A stretch of DNA of 11,096 nucleotides from Parvularcula sp039033795 (GTDB lineage: Bacteria; Pseudomonadota; Alphaproteobacteria; Caulobacterales; Parvularculaceae): positions 1-11,096 of the forward strand of contig JBCCBY010000077.1 of the NCBI GenBank assembly GCA_039033795.1, in the 5' to 3' direction. The first letter of the stretch is position 1. Each line of letters opens with the position of its first letter. Under the pieces are notes generated by a model, which saw only the letters and a program-made list of their open reading frames with translations, searched no databases and had not been told where the DNA came from. Below are positions 1 to 6,246 of the stretch, piece by piece. The translations under genes and the position numbers were made by a program.

Positions 1-443
1 AGGGCCGCGAGCGACGCTTCAGCGCCAAGATGGAGACCGCCCGCCGTCACGCTCGCAAGTCCGATAAGAGCAGCAATCGCAACCGCCGACACGACCGCCA
101 CAATGCGGTTGCCTTGCGCTGTGTGAAGAACCGCGTTCACAAACAGCAACGCCGCCGCCGCCGTCAGCGCCGATGCCAACACCATCATGCCGTCGGTCAG
201 AAAATCGAGCTGGCCATAAAGAATTGCCTGAACACCAGCGACGGAAGCCAGCAACAACGCGCCCGTCACCGCGGTTCCCGAGCGGCGTAGAAAACTGATG
301 ATCAGGAGCGCCAGGGTCCCGAGCGCCAAGGCGCCCAAGGTTGCATTCTGCAGCAAGCCAACGTCGCTTGGCGACATCATCGCTTGGACGCTCAACGCCT
401 GCTTATAATCCGCAAAAGAGAACGCGTCGCTCAATCCGCTCAT
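1..443 (-). CDS. N-terminal part of an unrecognised multi-pass membrane protein (runs off the window)
   Basis: Reading the minus strand from an ATG at 441-443 gives an open frame of 147 codons that is still open at base 1, so the gene continues beyond the left edge. After a short polar start (MSGLSDAFSFADYKQ), I see four hydrophobic stretches at about residues 33-51, 58-76, 84-106 and 113-137, separated by short polar links such as RRSG and HTAQGN. This is a membrane-embedded N-terminal region. It could be the sensor part of a signalling protein whose output domain lies outside, but nothing in the window shows that. A GAGGTGGG stretch about 7 bases before the ATG supports the start. It lies 94 bases downstream of thrC in the same direction. 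I do not recognise a family. Confidence 0.7.
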   Translation of the reverse strand, partial: MSGLSDAFSFADYKQALSVQAMMSPSDVGLLQNATLGALALGTLALLIISFLRRSGTAVTGALLLASVAGVQAILYGQLDFLTDGMMVLASALTAAAALLFVNAVLHTAQGNRIVAVVSAVAIAALIGLASVTAGGLHLGAEASLAA

Positions 444-521
444 GCTCGGTCCCACCTCGCTCACCCACCGAAGAGAATTGAGCGGAATGCCCAGAAAACG
501 CAAGGATCAGCGTGAAGTCTT

Positions 522-546
522 GTTAACGCCGAGGCGGTTAACCGCC
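522..546 (-). repeat. Overlapping inverted repeats across the thrC stop codon
   Basis: Bases 533-546 (GGCGGTTAACCGCC) are a perfect 14-base palindrome containing the thrC stop codon. Bases 522-542 form a second, overlapping stem on the minus-strand RNA: GTTAAC pairs with GTTAAC, then after one bulged C a GC/GC step closes a CTCG loop. Either could fold just after thrC. No run of U follows on the minus strand, so this is at best a weak or Rho-assisted terminator. Confidence 0.4.
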
Positions 547-1917
547 GCGGATCGCCGTCTTGATCGCCTCGAGATCATTGGGGATTTCCGCGTAGATCTC
601 AGGTTGTCCATAAAGCGCCTCATGGGTGAATGGCAGGCCGGGACGCTCACCGGTGACCTCTTCCACTGCATCAGGAAATTTCGCAGCGTGCGCTGTGGCC
701 AGGGTGACCAAGGGGCCATCAAGACCGCCTTCCCGCGCGACCCGTGATGCATGAAGCCCGATCGCTGTATGGGGGTCGAGGATCATCCCTTGACGGTCCT
801 GGGCGCGTTTCATCTCGCGGGCAATCTCTGAGGAACCCGCACGGGCTGATGAAAAGCCGATCAGGATCGCATCGAGAACCTCGCGCGGAAGGCAAAAGGA
901 TCCGTTCGTTTTGAGGCTCTCCATCAGCGAAAGCGTCAGCCGGTCGTCGCGACCGGATGCTTCGAAAATCAGCCTCTCAAAATTGCTCGCCACCTCGATA
1001 TCCATGGAGGGCGCCTCGGTCTGGGTGATCCCTTTCTTTTCATAAAGACCGGTTTTCATCGCACGGTCGAGAATGTCGTTCTCGTTCACAGCGACAATGA
1101 GTTGGCCAATCGGCGCGCCGAGGCGTTTTGCGACATAGCCCGCAAAAACATCGCCGAAATTGCCCGTTGGCACACTGAAATGGACTGGACCATCGCAGTC
1201 GAGCGCGAGGCTTGCTGTGACGTAGTAAGTGACCTGCGCGGCAATCCTTGCCCAATTGATCGAATTAACGCCGCCTAGCGCAACCTCCTCCGCAAAGGGA
1301 CGATCAGCAAAGAGTGCCTTAACCGCCGATTGGCAATCATCGAAGGTGCCCCGGACAGCAAGGTTAAGCACATTGTCCGCGCCGCTCGTGGTCATGAAAC
1401 GTCGCTGCACCTCAGAAATCCGCTGATGGGGATGGAGACTGACGATCTTAAGATGAGCGCGACGCGCCAGCGCAGAGACCGCAGCACCGCCCGTGTCGCC
1501 TGAGGTGGCCACAATCACTGTCATTCGACCACCGCGCTGGCTCAAATCGCGTTCGAACAGACGCGCGATCAACTGCATGGCGACGTCTTTGAACGCCAGG
1601 GTTGGGCCATGAAAAAGTTCAAGCAGATGCTCGTCTCCCCAAAGCGGAACAACCGGGCAGGTTTCGTCATGGCGGAAGGTGGCATAAGCGGCTGCGGTCA
1701 TCGCGCGCGCTTCGTCAAGGGTGATGCTGTCGCCCGCAAAGAGCGTCAATATTTGGGCCGACACCTCGGCGAAAGGCTGACCGCGGAGCGCATCCATATC
1801 GAGCGGTTTGGGCCAGACTTTTGGCACGTAAAGACCCCCGTCCGGTGCCAGTGCTCGGGTGAGGACCCCAGGAAAATCAGCCTCAGGCGACTGACCACGG
1901 GTCGAGATGTAACGCAT
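538..1917 (-). CDS. thrC: Threonine synthase
   Basis: This is the last enzyme of threonine biosynthesis: it converts O-phospho-L-homoserine and water to L-threonine and phosphate, using PLP, in the cytosol. The 459-residue protein has the length of the long-form (about 460 residue) bacterial threonine synthases. It opens with MRYISTRG and PDGGLYVP. The PLP-binding lysine sits in GPTLAFKD (Lys110), the phosphate-loop motif SGDTGGAA is at about 139-146, and NINW-like and GNFGDVFAG segments follow at about 218-260, all hallmarks of the family. I chose the ATG at 1915-1917. A longer frame could begin at a TTG at 1936-1938, but the Shine-Dalgarno AGGAGG lies between the two and serves the ATG. The paraoxonase-like gene lies 74 bases upstream on the same strand, so co-transcription is possible. 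No truncation or frameshift is seen. Confidence 0.97.
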   Translation of the reverse strand: MRYISTRGQSPEADFPGVLTRALAPDGGLYVPKVWPKPLDMDALRGQPFAEVSAQILTLFAGDSITLDEARAMTAAAYATFRHDETCPVVPLWGDEHLLELFHGPTLAFKDVAMQLIARLFERDLSQRGGRMTVIVATSGDTGGAAVSALARRAHLKIVSLHPHQRISEVQRRFMTTSGADNVLNLAVRGTFDDCQSAVKALFADRPFAEEVALGGVNSINWARIAAQVTYYVTASLALDCDGPVHFSVPTGNFGDVFAGYVAKRLGAPIGQLIVAVNENDILDRAMKTGLYEKKGITQTEAPSMDIEVASNFERLIFEASGRDDRLTLSLMESLKTNGSFCLPREVLDAILIGFSSARAGSSEIAREMKRAQDRQGMILDPHTAIGLHASRVAREGGLDGPLVTLATAHAAKFPDAVEEVTGERPGLPFTHEALYGQPEIYAEIPNDLEAIKTAIRGG

Positions 1918-1927
1918 GGCGAGATCG

Positions 1928-1933
1928 CCTCCT
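1928..1933 (-). promoter_or_regulatory. Ribosome binding site of thrC that decides its start
   Basis: The minus strand reads AGGAGG, then 10 bases, then the ATG at 1917. The alternative upstream TTG start would place this perfect Shine-Dalgarno sequence inside the coding region, so the shorter protein is preferred. Confidence 0.75.
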
Positions 1934-1950
1934 GTCAAGCAACGCCTCGC

Positions 1951-1995
1951 CTAAGACGCCTTGGGCTATGAGCCAAGAGAGGACTTTCGTCTTAG
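1951..1995 (-). repeat. Nested inverted repeat at the end of the paraoxonase-like gene
   Basis: Outer arms CTAAGACG (1951-1958) and CGTCTTAG (1988-1995) are exact complements. Between them, bases 1960-1977 form an inner hairpin (CTTG, one bulged G, GCT, loop ATG, AGC, CAAG). The outer right arm contains the stop codon of the upstream gene, and thrC starts 34 bases beyond the left arm. No U tract follows on the minus strand. It may attenuate or separate expression of the two genes, or protect an RNA end; that role is inferred. Confidence 0.45.
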
Positions 1996-3041
1996 CGCCC
2001 CTCGCACATCAAAAAGAGGTCGTCCGCACCCGTGCCGATCAGCGTGGTCGCTCCGACCGCGGTTGCAACAGTGGCGCCTGAGAGGATCCGTCCGGCCTCT
2101 TGATAGAGGACATCGGTCTCGCCCTCTTTGATGCGCAGCACCTGACTTGGTGCGGAATCGCGCAAGGCCTCTGTGAACGCTTTGTATTCAAAAGGCTGCG
2201 GGACGGAGCCGACAAGCAGGCCGCCCTCCTCATCGATTGATAAATTGTTGGGGAACGAACCAAGCGGAATGCGGCGATCGACTTCGAGTTGCCCCGTTGC
2301 GGGATCGCGCTCGAATTGGCGAATTGCCTCGGCGCGCATTTCTGCCAGATACACCGTCCCTCCATCGGGGCTGAGCGCGATACCGTTTGGAAAATTGAGA
2401 TTGTCCGCGACGATGGACCAGTCCTCGCCATCGAAATAGAAAATCTGTCCAGTTCTCAGCCCAAGGAGGAAATCAATCTTGCCCTTCACCGATTTCCGGC
2501 CAGCGGCCGTGTCGTTGGTGACATAAAAGGAGCGCGGACCCGTCGCCACCACATCATTTGGGCTTAACAGTCGCGAATCAGAAAGTCGCTCAAGCAGCAT
2601 CAAATCGCCATTCTCATCGACATTAAAGATAAGAATTTCCGGACCATCCTTGTTAACGACAAAGAGATGGCGCGACAGCACGCCCGTCGGCAGCCGCTCT
2701 TCAAACAAGGTGATTCCGGCTGGGCGAAAAACGCCTGGGCGACCATTCGTTCGGTCGCGCCATGAGCTGTCGTCCAACGGATTGTCGAGGTCAAAGCGCA
2801 CGATCCCGCCGCGTTCAGCGCCGCCTCGCTCATCATAGACCGACAGATAGGCGACGTTCTCTCCTGGGATAGCCTCGATATCGGATGCGCCCGTGATGCC
2901 AAAAACCGGCTTACACTGAAGGCTGTTTTCCTCGGCGATTTCGTCGAATTGATGAAAAACGAAACCCAGCCAGATCGTCGTAACGGCAAGCGCAAGCGTT
3001 CCCGCTGCGACGAGGATCACCATTGGCAAGAACAGTCGCAT
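1992..3041 (-). CDS. Membrane-anchored paraoxonase (arylesterase)/SMP-30-like beta-propeller protein with an altered active site
   Basis: The 349-residue protein starts with a hydrophobic anchor at about residues 5-27, so the propeller probably lies outside the inner membrane. Family-typical segments appear in the order of animal paraoxonases: SDIEAIPG (about 53-60), FRPAGIT (about 105-111), LFVVNK (about 126-131), SPNDVVATGP (about 160-169), FYVTND, NFPNGIALSPDG (about 217-228) and a final LMCEGR. Cys43 and Cys346, the only cysteines, sit where PON1 has its Cys42-Cys353 disulfide. By eye, the PON1 catalytic pair His115/His134 is replaced by Ala108/Lys131. The catalytic-calcium ligands Glu53 and Asp269 are replaced by Ser53 and Asn265, while the ligands Asn168, Asn224 and Asn270 are kept (Asn162, Asn219, Asn266). 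Lactonase or esterase activity is therefore doubtful. I prefer the ATG at 3041, preceded by AGGTGG; a GTG at 3050 overlaps that ribosome site. It lies upstream of thrC on the same strand. Confidence 0.8.
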   Translation of the reverse strand: MRLFLPMVILVAAGTLALAVTTIWLGFVFHQFDEIAEENSLQCKPVFGITGASDIEAIPGENVAYLSVYDERGGAERGGIVRFDLDNPLDDSSWRDRTNGRPGVFRPAGITLFEERLPTGVLSRHLFVVNKDGPEILIFNVDENGDLMLLERLSDSRLLSPNDVVATGPRSFYVTNDTAAGRKSVKGKIDFLLGLRTGQIFYFDGEDWSIVADNLNFPNGIALSPDGGTVYLAEMRAEAIRQFERDPATGQLEVDRRIPLGSFPNNLSIDEEGGLLVGSVPQPFEYKAFTEALRDSAPSQVLRIKEGETDVLYQEAGRILSGATVATAVGATTLIGTGADDLFLMCEGR

Positions 3042-3280
3042 CAACCCCACCTAAAGACACTGGTTTGCCCCGCTCCCTTTCAAGAACCAGACCAGCCATC
3101 TGGCAAGGACTCTGGGGAGTGTGATTTTGTTAGAACACAGCCGGCGCGGCCGCACCACCTTGGAATAGCCTTGTTCGATCAATTCATAGAAAGGTTGCGG
3201 AACAAACTGGGGATGCCTTGCTTTCCGTGTCCTGCTCGGCTAGCGGCGTCGTTCTTCGAAATTTTTGCCAGCGACATCCG
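3042..3280. other. Divergent intergenic region between the paraoxonase-like gene and rpmE
   Basis: This 239-base gap should hold the promoters for both the leftward gene and the rightward rpmE run, since the two genes point away from each other. I cannot pick a convincing pair of -35 and -10 elements on either strand. A leftward AGGTGG ribosome site lies at its left edge. Short frames here continue into rpmE or the paraoxonase-like gene in other frames and do not look like proteins. Confidence 0.5.
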
Positions 3281-3499
3281 ATGAAAAAAGACACGCATCC
3301 CGACTACCATTTCATCACGGTGAACCTCACCGATGGAACATCGTTTCAGACCCGTTCGACCTACGGGTCCGAAGGCACCGTGCTGAACCTCGATATTGAT
3401 CCATCGTCCCATCCCGCTTGGACGGGCGGTCCGCAAAAACTGTCAGACAAGGGCCGCGTGTCCAAGTTCAAGAACAAATTCGGCAATTTCGGCCTTTAA
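3281..3499 (+). CDS. rpmE: 50S ribosomal protein L31
   Basis: This is a structural protein of the large ribosomal subunit. The 72-residue product begins MKKDTHPDYHFITV, continues TDGTSFQTRSTYG, then HPAWTGG (about 44-50), and ends GRVSKFKNKFG, a full-length match to the L31 pattern. It has no cysteine, so it is the zinc-free form. The ATG at 3281 is chosen because family members start with MKKDxHPDYH; an in-frame extension back to 3218 adds residues foreign to L31. No good Shine-Dalgarno sequence precedes the ATG. It heads a rightward run with the MATE gene 9 bases after its stop. Confidence 0.96.
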   Translation: MKKDTHPDYHFITVNLTDGTSFQTRSTYGSEGTVLNLDIDPSSHPAWTGGPQKLSDKGRVSKFKNKFGNFGL

Positions 3500-3508
3500 G
3501 GTCCCCTC

Positions 3509-4915
3509 ATGGCGGGCTCTGGACCGAAGCCCGCGACTTGGCGCCGTGCGCTGGCGATTGCGTGGCCAGCCAGTCTTGCGGCGATTGTCACACCTCTCTT
3601 AGGGCTCATTGATATCGCGGTGTTGGGCCGCGGTGCCGACGCCATTGCGCTCGCTGGAGCATCGCTCGGCGGCGCGGTCATATCGATCCTCTATTGGAGT
3701 TTTGGTTTTCTCCGGATGAGCCTGTCGGGTCTTTCGGCCCAGGCCTTGGGCCGCGGTGATGACGTCCAGTTGAGGGCCTACCTGCTCCAAGGTCTCAGCA
3801 TAGGCTTGGCCATAGGAACCGCACTTGCACTCTTGGCAGAGCCTATCCGCGCCGCTGGGCACGTCTTCCTGGTCGAGACCTCCAAGGCCTCATCAGAGGC
3901 TGGTGCAGCGATGGAAACCTATTTGCGCATCCGCCTTTTTGCGGCACCAGCCGTTCTCGCCACCACAGCGATCCTGGGCTGGCTGACCGGACAGGCAAAG
4001 ACCGTGCTTTTGATGGCAATCACAGCCTCCATCGCGGTCATCAACGCCGTTTTATCGGTTGTCTTTGTGTTGGAACTTAACCAGGGAATCGCCGGTTTAG
4101 CGGCGGCAACAGCGCTTTCAGAGGTCGCAGGCTTGCTTCTTGGCGGTCTGGCGGTCCTCTGGGTCACGCATCGCCGCGGAGGTGTGCGGCAACACTGGGA
4201 CATCAGCCGGGCACGGCACGGTTTGGGCGCGCTGATGTCGCTCAATCGCGATATCTTTTTGCGAACGCTGCTGATCGATTTGGTGTTGTTGAGCTTTGCT
4301 CGCATTGGCGCTGGTTTTGGCGACCTCACCGTGGCGGCCAATCATGTCCTTCTCAATTTGGTGTTCACGGTGACCTTGCTTCTCGACGGCCCCGCTATTG
4401 CCGCGGAGACCTATGTTGGACAGGCCCTCGGCGCCAAAACCGACAAACCGCGGTTTTTCCGTGCTGCTTGGCGCGAGACGGCGAAGATTTCCGCGGTGCA
4501 GGCGATGGTCCTCAGTCTTGCGATGGCGGTTTTTGGTTCGGCGCTTCTTGGGATCATCGTCGGCGGGGGCCCCGACAGCGGCGTCGTTGTCGCGGAGGCG
4601 CACCGGTATCTGCCCTGGGCGATGCTGATGCCACTCGCCGTCGCTGGCGCCTATCATCTCGATGGTATCTATATCGGAGCGACTCGCGGCGCTGCGTTGA
4701 GAAACACGATGGCGTTGTCGGCGCTGCTGTTTGCCGCGACAGCATTGGTGTTGGTGCCGCTTTTGGACAATCACGGCCTTTGGTTGGCGCTTCTTGTGTT
4801 CATGCTGGCAAGGGGTCTCTTCTTGATGATGGGTTGGAAAGCTTTTCGCGCCATGGTTGCTGATGAGCGCGACGCAGCGCCGCCCTCGTCGGCAGCGGAA
4901 GACTTGCCTAAGTAA
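3509..4915 (+). CDS. MATE family efflux transporter, DinF type
   Basis: This is a multidrug and toxic-compound exporter of the inner membrane, expected to move substrates out in exchange for H+ or Na+. The 468-residue protein is almost wholly hydrophobic and has the spacing of about twelve transmembrane helices in two halves, the usual MATE size. FLRMSLSGLSAQALGRGD at about 67-84 and NRDIFLRT at 246-253 are characteristic of the DinF branch rather than the NorM branch. The C-terminal 20 residues are polar. The start at 3509 has AAGG 7 bases upstream, overlapping the end of rpmE, so it is probably co-transcribed with it; ccmC begins 25 bases after its stop. The substrate cannot be read from the sequence. 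There is no LexA-type site upstream to suggest the DNA-damage control known for E. coli dinF. Confidence 0.9.
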   Translation: MAGSGPKPATWRRALAIAWPASLAAIVTPLLGLIDIAVLGRGADAIALAGASLGGAVISILYWSFGFLRMSLSGLSAQALGRGDDVQLRAYLLQGLSIGLAIGTALALLAEPIRAAGHVFLVETSKASSEAGAAMETYLRIRLFAAPAVLATTAILGWLTGQAKTVLLMAITASIAVINAVLSVVFVLELNQGIAGLAAATALSEVAGLLLGGLAVLWVTHRRGGVRQHWDISRARHGLGALMSLNRDIFLRTLLIDLVLLSFARIGAGFGDLTVAANHVLLNLVFTVTLLLDGPAIAAETYVGQALGAKTDKPRFFRAAWRETAKISAVQAMVLSLAMAVFGSALLGIIVGGGPDSGVVVAEAHRYLPWAMLMPLAVAGAYHLDGIYIGATRGAALRNTMALSALLFAATALVLVPLLDNHGLWLALLVFMLARGLFLMMGWKAFRAMVADERDAAPPSSAAEDLPK

Positions 4916-4940
4916 CCGGAACCGCTGAAAGCTGCGCGCT

Positions 4941-5693
4941 GTGAAGAACCCCATCAACCATCTCGCGAACCCAGCTAATTTCCTCCGCACGACGAGGCCG
5001 CTGATCCCCTGGTTGGGCCTGGCGGCGGGATGTCTTCTTCTCTCCGGTGTGATTATCGGCCTCTTTGCCTCGCCCCCAGACTTTCGGCAGGGCGAAAGCG
5101 TTCGGATCATGTATGTCCATGTGCCAGCGGCATGGATGGCGCTTCAGACCTACGCCCTCATTGCCGGGGCAAGCCTTGTGGGGTTCATCTGGCGGCATCG
5201 GCTTGCTGACATCGCCGCGCGGGAAGCGGCACCCTTTGGCTTGGCGTTCACCATTCTCGCCATCATCACCGGTGCGCTATGGGGCAAAGTCACATGGGGC
5301 GTGTTTTGGGATTGGGACCCACGCCTGACGTCAATGTTGGTGCTGGTCTTTCTCTATGTTGGCTATTTGGCGTTGTGGAACGTGATTGAAAATGAGTGGA
5401 CCGCAGCGCGCAGCGCCGCCATTCTTGCGATGCTCGGTGCTGTGAACTTGCCGATCATCAAATTCTCCGTCGACTGGTGGGACAGCCTGCACCAAAAGGC
5501 GACGGTGATTCGTGAAGGTGGACCGGCAATGCCGGCGTCGATGCTCATCCCGCTGATGCTGATGGCTTTGGGCTATATCGCCCTCTTCGGGTTTGTCTTT
5601 TTGATGCGCATGCATACTGTTTTAGCATCCAAACGGCAAAGGCCTGCGCCGCCTCCATCCAGCGTTGTGCTTGATGAGGCACCGGCCGCATGA
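4941..5693 (+). CDS. ccmC: Cytochrome c maturation protein CcmC (heme handling membrane protein)
   Basis: This inner-membrane protein presents heme on the periplasmic side and is needed to load heme onto CcmE for cytochrome c assembly. The 250-residue protein has six predicted transmembrane stretches. The tryptophan-rich motif WGVFWDWDPRLTS lies at about 119-131. The flanking heme-ligand histidines are His60 in MYVHVPAAW and His184 in DSLHQ, positions matching those known from E. coli CcmC. The start is a GTG at 4941 with only a weak ribosome site. Initiation may depend on translation of the MATE gene 25 bases upstream. The C-terminal tail after about 230 is polar and proline-rich. The stop codon overlaps the ccmD start by 4 bases (ATGA). 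The usual partners ccmA and ccmB are not in this window. Confidence 0.96.
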   Translation: MKNPINHLANPANFLRTTRPLIPWLGLAAGCLLLSGVIIGLFASPPDFRQGESVRIMYVHVPAAWMALQTYALIAGASLVGFIWRHRLADIAAREAAPFGLAFTILAIITGALWGKVTWGVFWDWDPRLTSMLVLVFLYVGYLALWNVIENEWTAARSAAILAMLGAVNLPIIKFSVDWWDSLHQKATVIREGGPAMPASMLIPLMLMALGYIALFGFVFLMRMHTVLASKRQRPAPPPSSVVLDEAPAA

Positions 5694-5800
5694 CGCCAGA
5701 GATGGGCCCGTATATCGCCGCCGCTTGGCTTGTCTCGGCGCTGACCCTCGGCCTTTTAACCGCCTGGGCGCTATGGGGTTATCAGCGGAGGGGCCGATGA
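5690..5800 (+). CDS. ccmD: Heme exporter protein CcmD (small membrane subunit)
   Basis: CcmD is a very small single-pass membrane protein that helps release holo-CcmE from the CcmABC complex. The 36-codon frame reads MTPEMGPYIAAAWLVSALTL, followed by the rest of one hydrophobic helix and a basic tail ending GYQRRGR. This is the size, topology and MGPYxxxAW-type start usual for CcmD. The ATG overlaps the ccmC stop (ATGA at 5690-5693), and its own TGA overlaps the ccmE ATG (ATGA at 5797-5800). Its place between ccmC and ccmE makes the call firm although the sequence is short and poorly conserved. Confidence 0.9.
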   Translation: MTPEMGPYIAAAWLVSALTLGLLTAWALWGYQRRGR

Positions 5801-6246
5801 ATGCGCCAAGCCCCTATGAGCGCAGACGGCGGCGCGGTCTTTTCCTCTCGCTGATTGTTCCGGCCTTTGCGGGGTCTGTCGCTCTTTCGCTTTTTGCGAT
5901 CTCGCAAACACAAGTCTACGCTTACGCACCCTCCACCCTCCCGCCGTTCGACGAGCTCGCAGGGCGGGAAGTCCGGCTTGCTGGCCTTGTCCTGGAGGGC
6001 ACCCTTGCGAGCGGTGACGACGGTGTTGCACGCTTTACGGTGACCGATGGGGTTGGCCACGTGCCGGTCGCCTTTGAAGGCATCCTCCCTGCCCTGGTGG
6101 CCGAAAACGATGGTGTTATTGCGCAAGGTGTTCTCTTGGCAGACGGTCTTTTCCGTGCAAAGAATGTCCTTGCACGCCACGATGAGAATTATGAAGCCCC
6201 TGAAGTCATTAAAGCGCTCGAAGAGGCGCACGGAGACGTCCGCTGA
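5797..6246 (+). CDS. ccmE: Cytochrome c maturation heme chaperone CcmE
   Basis: CcmE is a periplasmic-facing, membrane-anchored chaperone that binds heme covalently and passes it to the CcmF/CcmH ligation machinery. The 149-residue protein has a basic start (YERRRRRG), one membrane anchor at about 15-37, and a small beta-barrel domain with VYAYAPS, REVRLAGLV and the signature LARHDENYEAPE at about 126-136. His128 is the expected covalent heme site and Tyr132 the expected axial ligand. I start at the ATG at 5797, overlapping ccmD. The same frame can be extended back to 5665, but that stretch is the ccmC/ccmD coding sequence in another frame. Its stop TGA (6244-6246) overlaps the likely CTG start of the next gene. 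Confidence 0.96.
   Translation: MNAPSPYERRRRRGLFLSLIVPAFAGSVALSLFAISQTQVYAYAPSTLPPFDELAGREVRLAGLVLEGTLASGDDGVARFTVTDGVGHVPVAFEGILPALVAENDGVIAQGVLLADGLFRAKNVLARHDENYEAPEVIKALEEAHGDVR
6232..6235 (+). promoter_or_regulatory. Ribosome binding site for the CTG-started MFS gene
   Basis: GGAG, then 7 bases, then CTG at 6243, inside the last codons of ccmE. The spacing is right for that CTG and would not serve the GTG at 6351. Confidence 0.5.

Noticed and set aside
30..290. 86-codon plus-strand frame near the left edge
   Set aside because: Its product is an Arg/His-rich string opposite a clear hydrophobic membrane frame on the minus strand.
1918..1938. TTG start giving a 466-residue threonine synthase
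   Set aside because: It would put the AGGAGG ribosome site inside the gene, and the family begins at MRYxSTRG.
3042..3280. Promoter with -35 and -10 for rpmE or the paraoxonase-like gene
   Set aside because: Several TTG-type hexamers are present, but none has a convincing -10 at 16-18 bases, so no specific site is called.
3218..3499. 93-residue version of L31
   Set aside because: L31 proteins start at MKKDxHPDYH; the upstream extension has no likeness to the family.
4118..5110. 330-codon open frame on the minus strand opposite the MATE gene and ccmC
   Set aside because: Its product is full of Arg, Gln and His with no family pattern, and it lies antisense to two clear membrane protein genes whose codon bias explains the open frame.
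5665..6246. Longer 193-residue version of CcmE
   Set aside because: The extra N-terminal residues come from out-of-frame reading of ccmC and ccmD; the ATG at 5797 overlaps the ccmD stop and gives the normal CcmE length.
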